NCBI GenBank assembly: GCA_022843085.1 | Contig: JALHOI010000056.1 | Coordinates: 4,239 to 11,308 of the forward strand | DNA: 7,070 nt | DNA from: Pseudobdellovibrionaceae bacterium | GTDB taxonomy: Bacteria; Bdellovibrionota; Bdellovibrionia; Bdellovibrionales; JAMPXM01 | Direction: 5' to 3' | Shown: in pieces, positions 6,160-7,070 of the stretch | How the letters are laid out: every line of letters starts with the position of its first letter | How positions within the stretch are numbered: position 1 is the first letter of the stretch | Translations under genes and position numbers: made by a program | The notes under the pieces: generated by a model | What the model was told of the DNA's origin: nothing | Databases searched by the model: none | What the model saw: only the letters and a program-made list of their open reading frames with translations

Positions 6160-7058
6160 ATGTTCCGACGAAAACGTCCGGCCGCCGGACCACTCGTTTT
6201 GATCGCCGCAGCTGCGGCCCTGGCGCTCTCAACCCTGGCATGCGCGAAAAAAGAAACAGCAGATACGTGGCAGATGCAGCCGCCAAAGCTTGAAGTTCGC
6301 GACTCGGTTGGAGCACGCCTTCAACTTCGAGCCTCCGATGTCGTCAGATCGACATCAGTCTTAAAGTCTATTGTCGGAGATGAATTTGCGTCACTTCAGT
6401 TTGCACCGGCTGATCGCGGTCTTGCGCTTTCAATTAGTTCGCAGTGCCAAAATGTCGACAAAAAGGAATTCAAGTTTACTGATACTCTCACGACCGCTGA
6501 AGATGTGGCTCTGATCAGTCTGCTTCCCCCAGAGACTCTTGCACCCACCGGCCTCAAACAAGATTGGGTCTGTCAGCTGAAGCTTCGGGTTACCAATCCC
6601 ACCGGTTCGCAGCAGCTCTTCGACTTTATTGGGTTAAAAATTAGTTTCGGTACCGGGCGAGAGGCTCAGGGTCGCGATTTCCACCAAACTCTCGATTCGC
6701 AGACCGACGCCCTGCGAGTCAAAAGCGAGTTCAAGCGCCGTCTCATTTGCTCGACGTGGTGGACAGACTCGTCTGATTCAGATTTGGCGACCATGGCTCG
6801 TACCCCAAAAGTTAGGGGCCTCGATACGCGGTCTCTTGATCGACAGCCCCTTTGTTCGGTCATCGAACTTTCTCCGAAGGCGAAACTTCTGGGCTTTTTT
6901 CGGCCTGCATTCCCCGGCCCAGGCGTCGCCTGGGAACGCGAGATCTTAATAGCGAGAGACTATCTACCGAACTTGTTTCACCAACCTATTCTTGGGTGGA
7001 ACATCCGCAATGAATCCGAAACTCCGCAGCTATTTTTCGTCTTCTATAAAACCGCCCG
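6160..7058 (+). CDS. 3'-truncated probable lipoprotein of unknown function
   Basis: An open frame runs from the ATG at 6160 past the end of the window without a stop. A strong ribosome site (AAAGGAGA, five bases before the ATG) supports the start. The first 28 residues are a lipoprotein-like signal: MFRRKR, an Ala/Leu-rich core, then STLAC with Cys28. The lipobox is slightly off consensus because Thr, not Leu, is at -3. Ala follows the Cys, which favours the outer membrane under the E. coli rule. The mature part has four more cysteines (Cys96, 138, 197, 232), likely two disulfides. Residues about 75-165 look like beta strands (LALSISSQC, VCQLKLRVTNPTG, FDFIGLKISF), perhaps an Ig-like sandwich. 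No family is recognised. About 299 codons are genuine; the final 12 bases of the window look like sequencing adapter, so the last apparent residues (RDRK) are not reliable. Confidence 0.82.
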
Positions 7059-7070
7059 AGATCGGAAGAG
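7059..7070 (+). other. Illumina adapter remnant at contig end
   Basis: The final 12 bases, AGATCGGAAGAG, equal the first 12 bases shared by Illumina TruSeq read-through adapters. They sit exactly at the window edge, as expected for an untrimmed adapter that was assembled into a contig terminus. A chance genomic match at this exact position is unlikely. The identity is seen directly; its origin as contamination is an inference from known adapter sequence. Confidence 0.88.

Noticed and set aside
6093..6293. 66-codon + strand frame between the ferredoxin and the lipoprotein
   Set aside because: It overlaps the lipoprotein start in another frame, has no ribosome site and its composition is unlike a protein.
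1..7070. CRISPR arrays, tRNA/rRNA genes, insertion sequences
   Set aside because: I saw no regularly spaced repeats, no tRNA-like cloverleaf, no transposase motifs and no terminal inverted repeats on reading both strands.

Overview
The window looks like a short contig from a diderm (Gram-negative type) bacterium, probably of environmental or metagenomic origin. Five of the eight genes begin with a Sec or lipoprotein signal sequence, and one is an M48 lipoprotein protease of the kind found in diderm envelopes. The DNA has moderate GC and is visibly rich in TTCG, TCGA and CGAA words, which leaves many long false open frames opposite the real genes. Style and gene content would fit a Bdellovibrionota or deltaproteobacterial-type genome, but this is an impression and not a proven assignment. 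Genes run off both ends, and the last 12 bases (7059-7070) match the common start of the Illumina TruSeq adapter, so the right edge is probably a contig end carrying untrimmed adapter.

Left region (2-2810, + strand): three tightly overlapping genes that I cannot assign to a known family. The first is cut at its 5' end and has a secondary-structure pattern and a possible His/Cys pair resembling caspase-like (clan CD) peptidases. The second is an exported protein with a TPR-like helix pair near its N terminus and six cysteines in its C-terminal part. The third is a small exported protein with a CxxxxC motif. Overlaps of 1 and 4 bases point to one translationally coupled operon.

Middle region (2834-5603, - strand): reading in the direction of transcription, trxB (thioredoxin reductase, cytoplasm), a stand-alone response-regulator receiver gene starting 3 bases after trxB with a GTG codon, a 157-base gap, a 91-residue exported protein of unknown role, and an M48-family zinc metalloprotease lipoprotein. 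The last two form a pair. This unit converges on the left operon with only 23 bases between them.

Right region (5728-7070, + strand): a [2Fe-2S] ferredoxin transcribed divergently from trxB across a 124-base gap, then a 108-base gap holding two inverted repeats, then a probable lipoprotein with four further cysteines that runs off the end of the window.

The well-understood parts are redox proteins (TrxB, ferredoxin) and envelope protein quality control (M48 protease). The most novel-looking part is the left operon with its caspase-like candidate.
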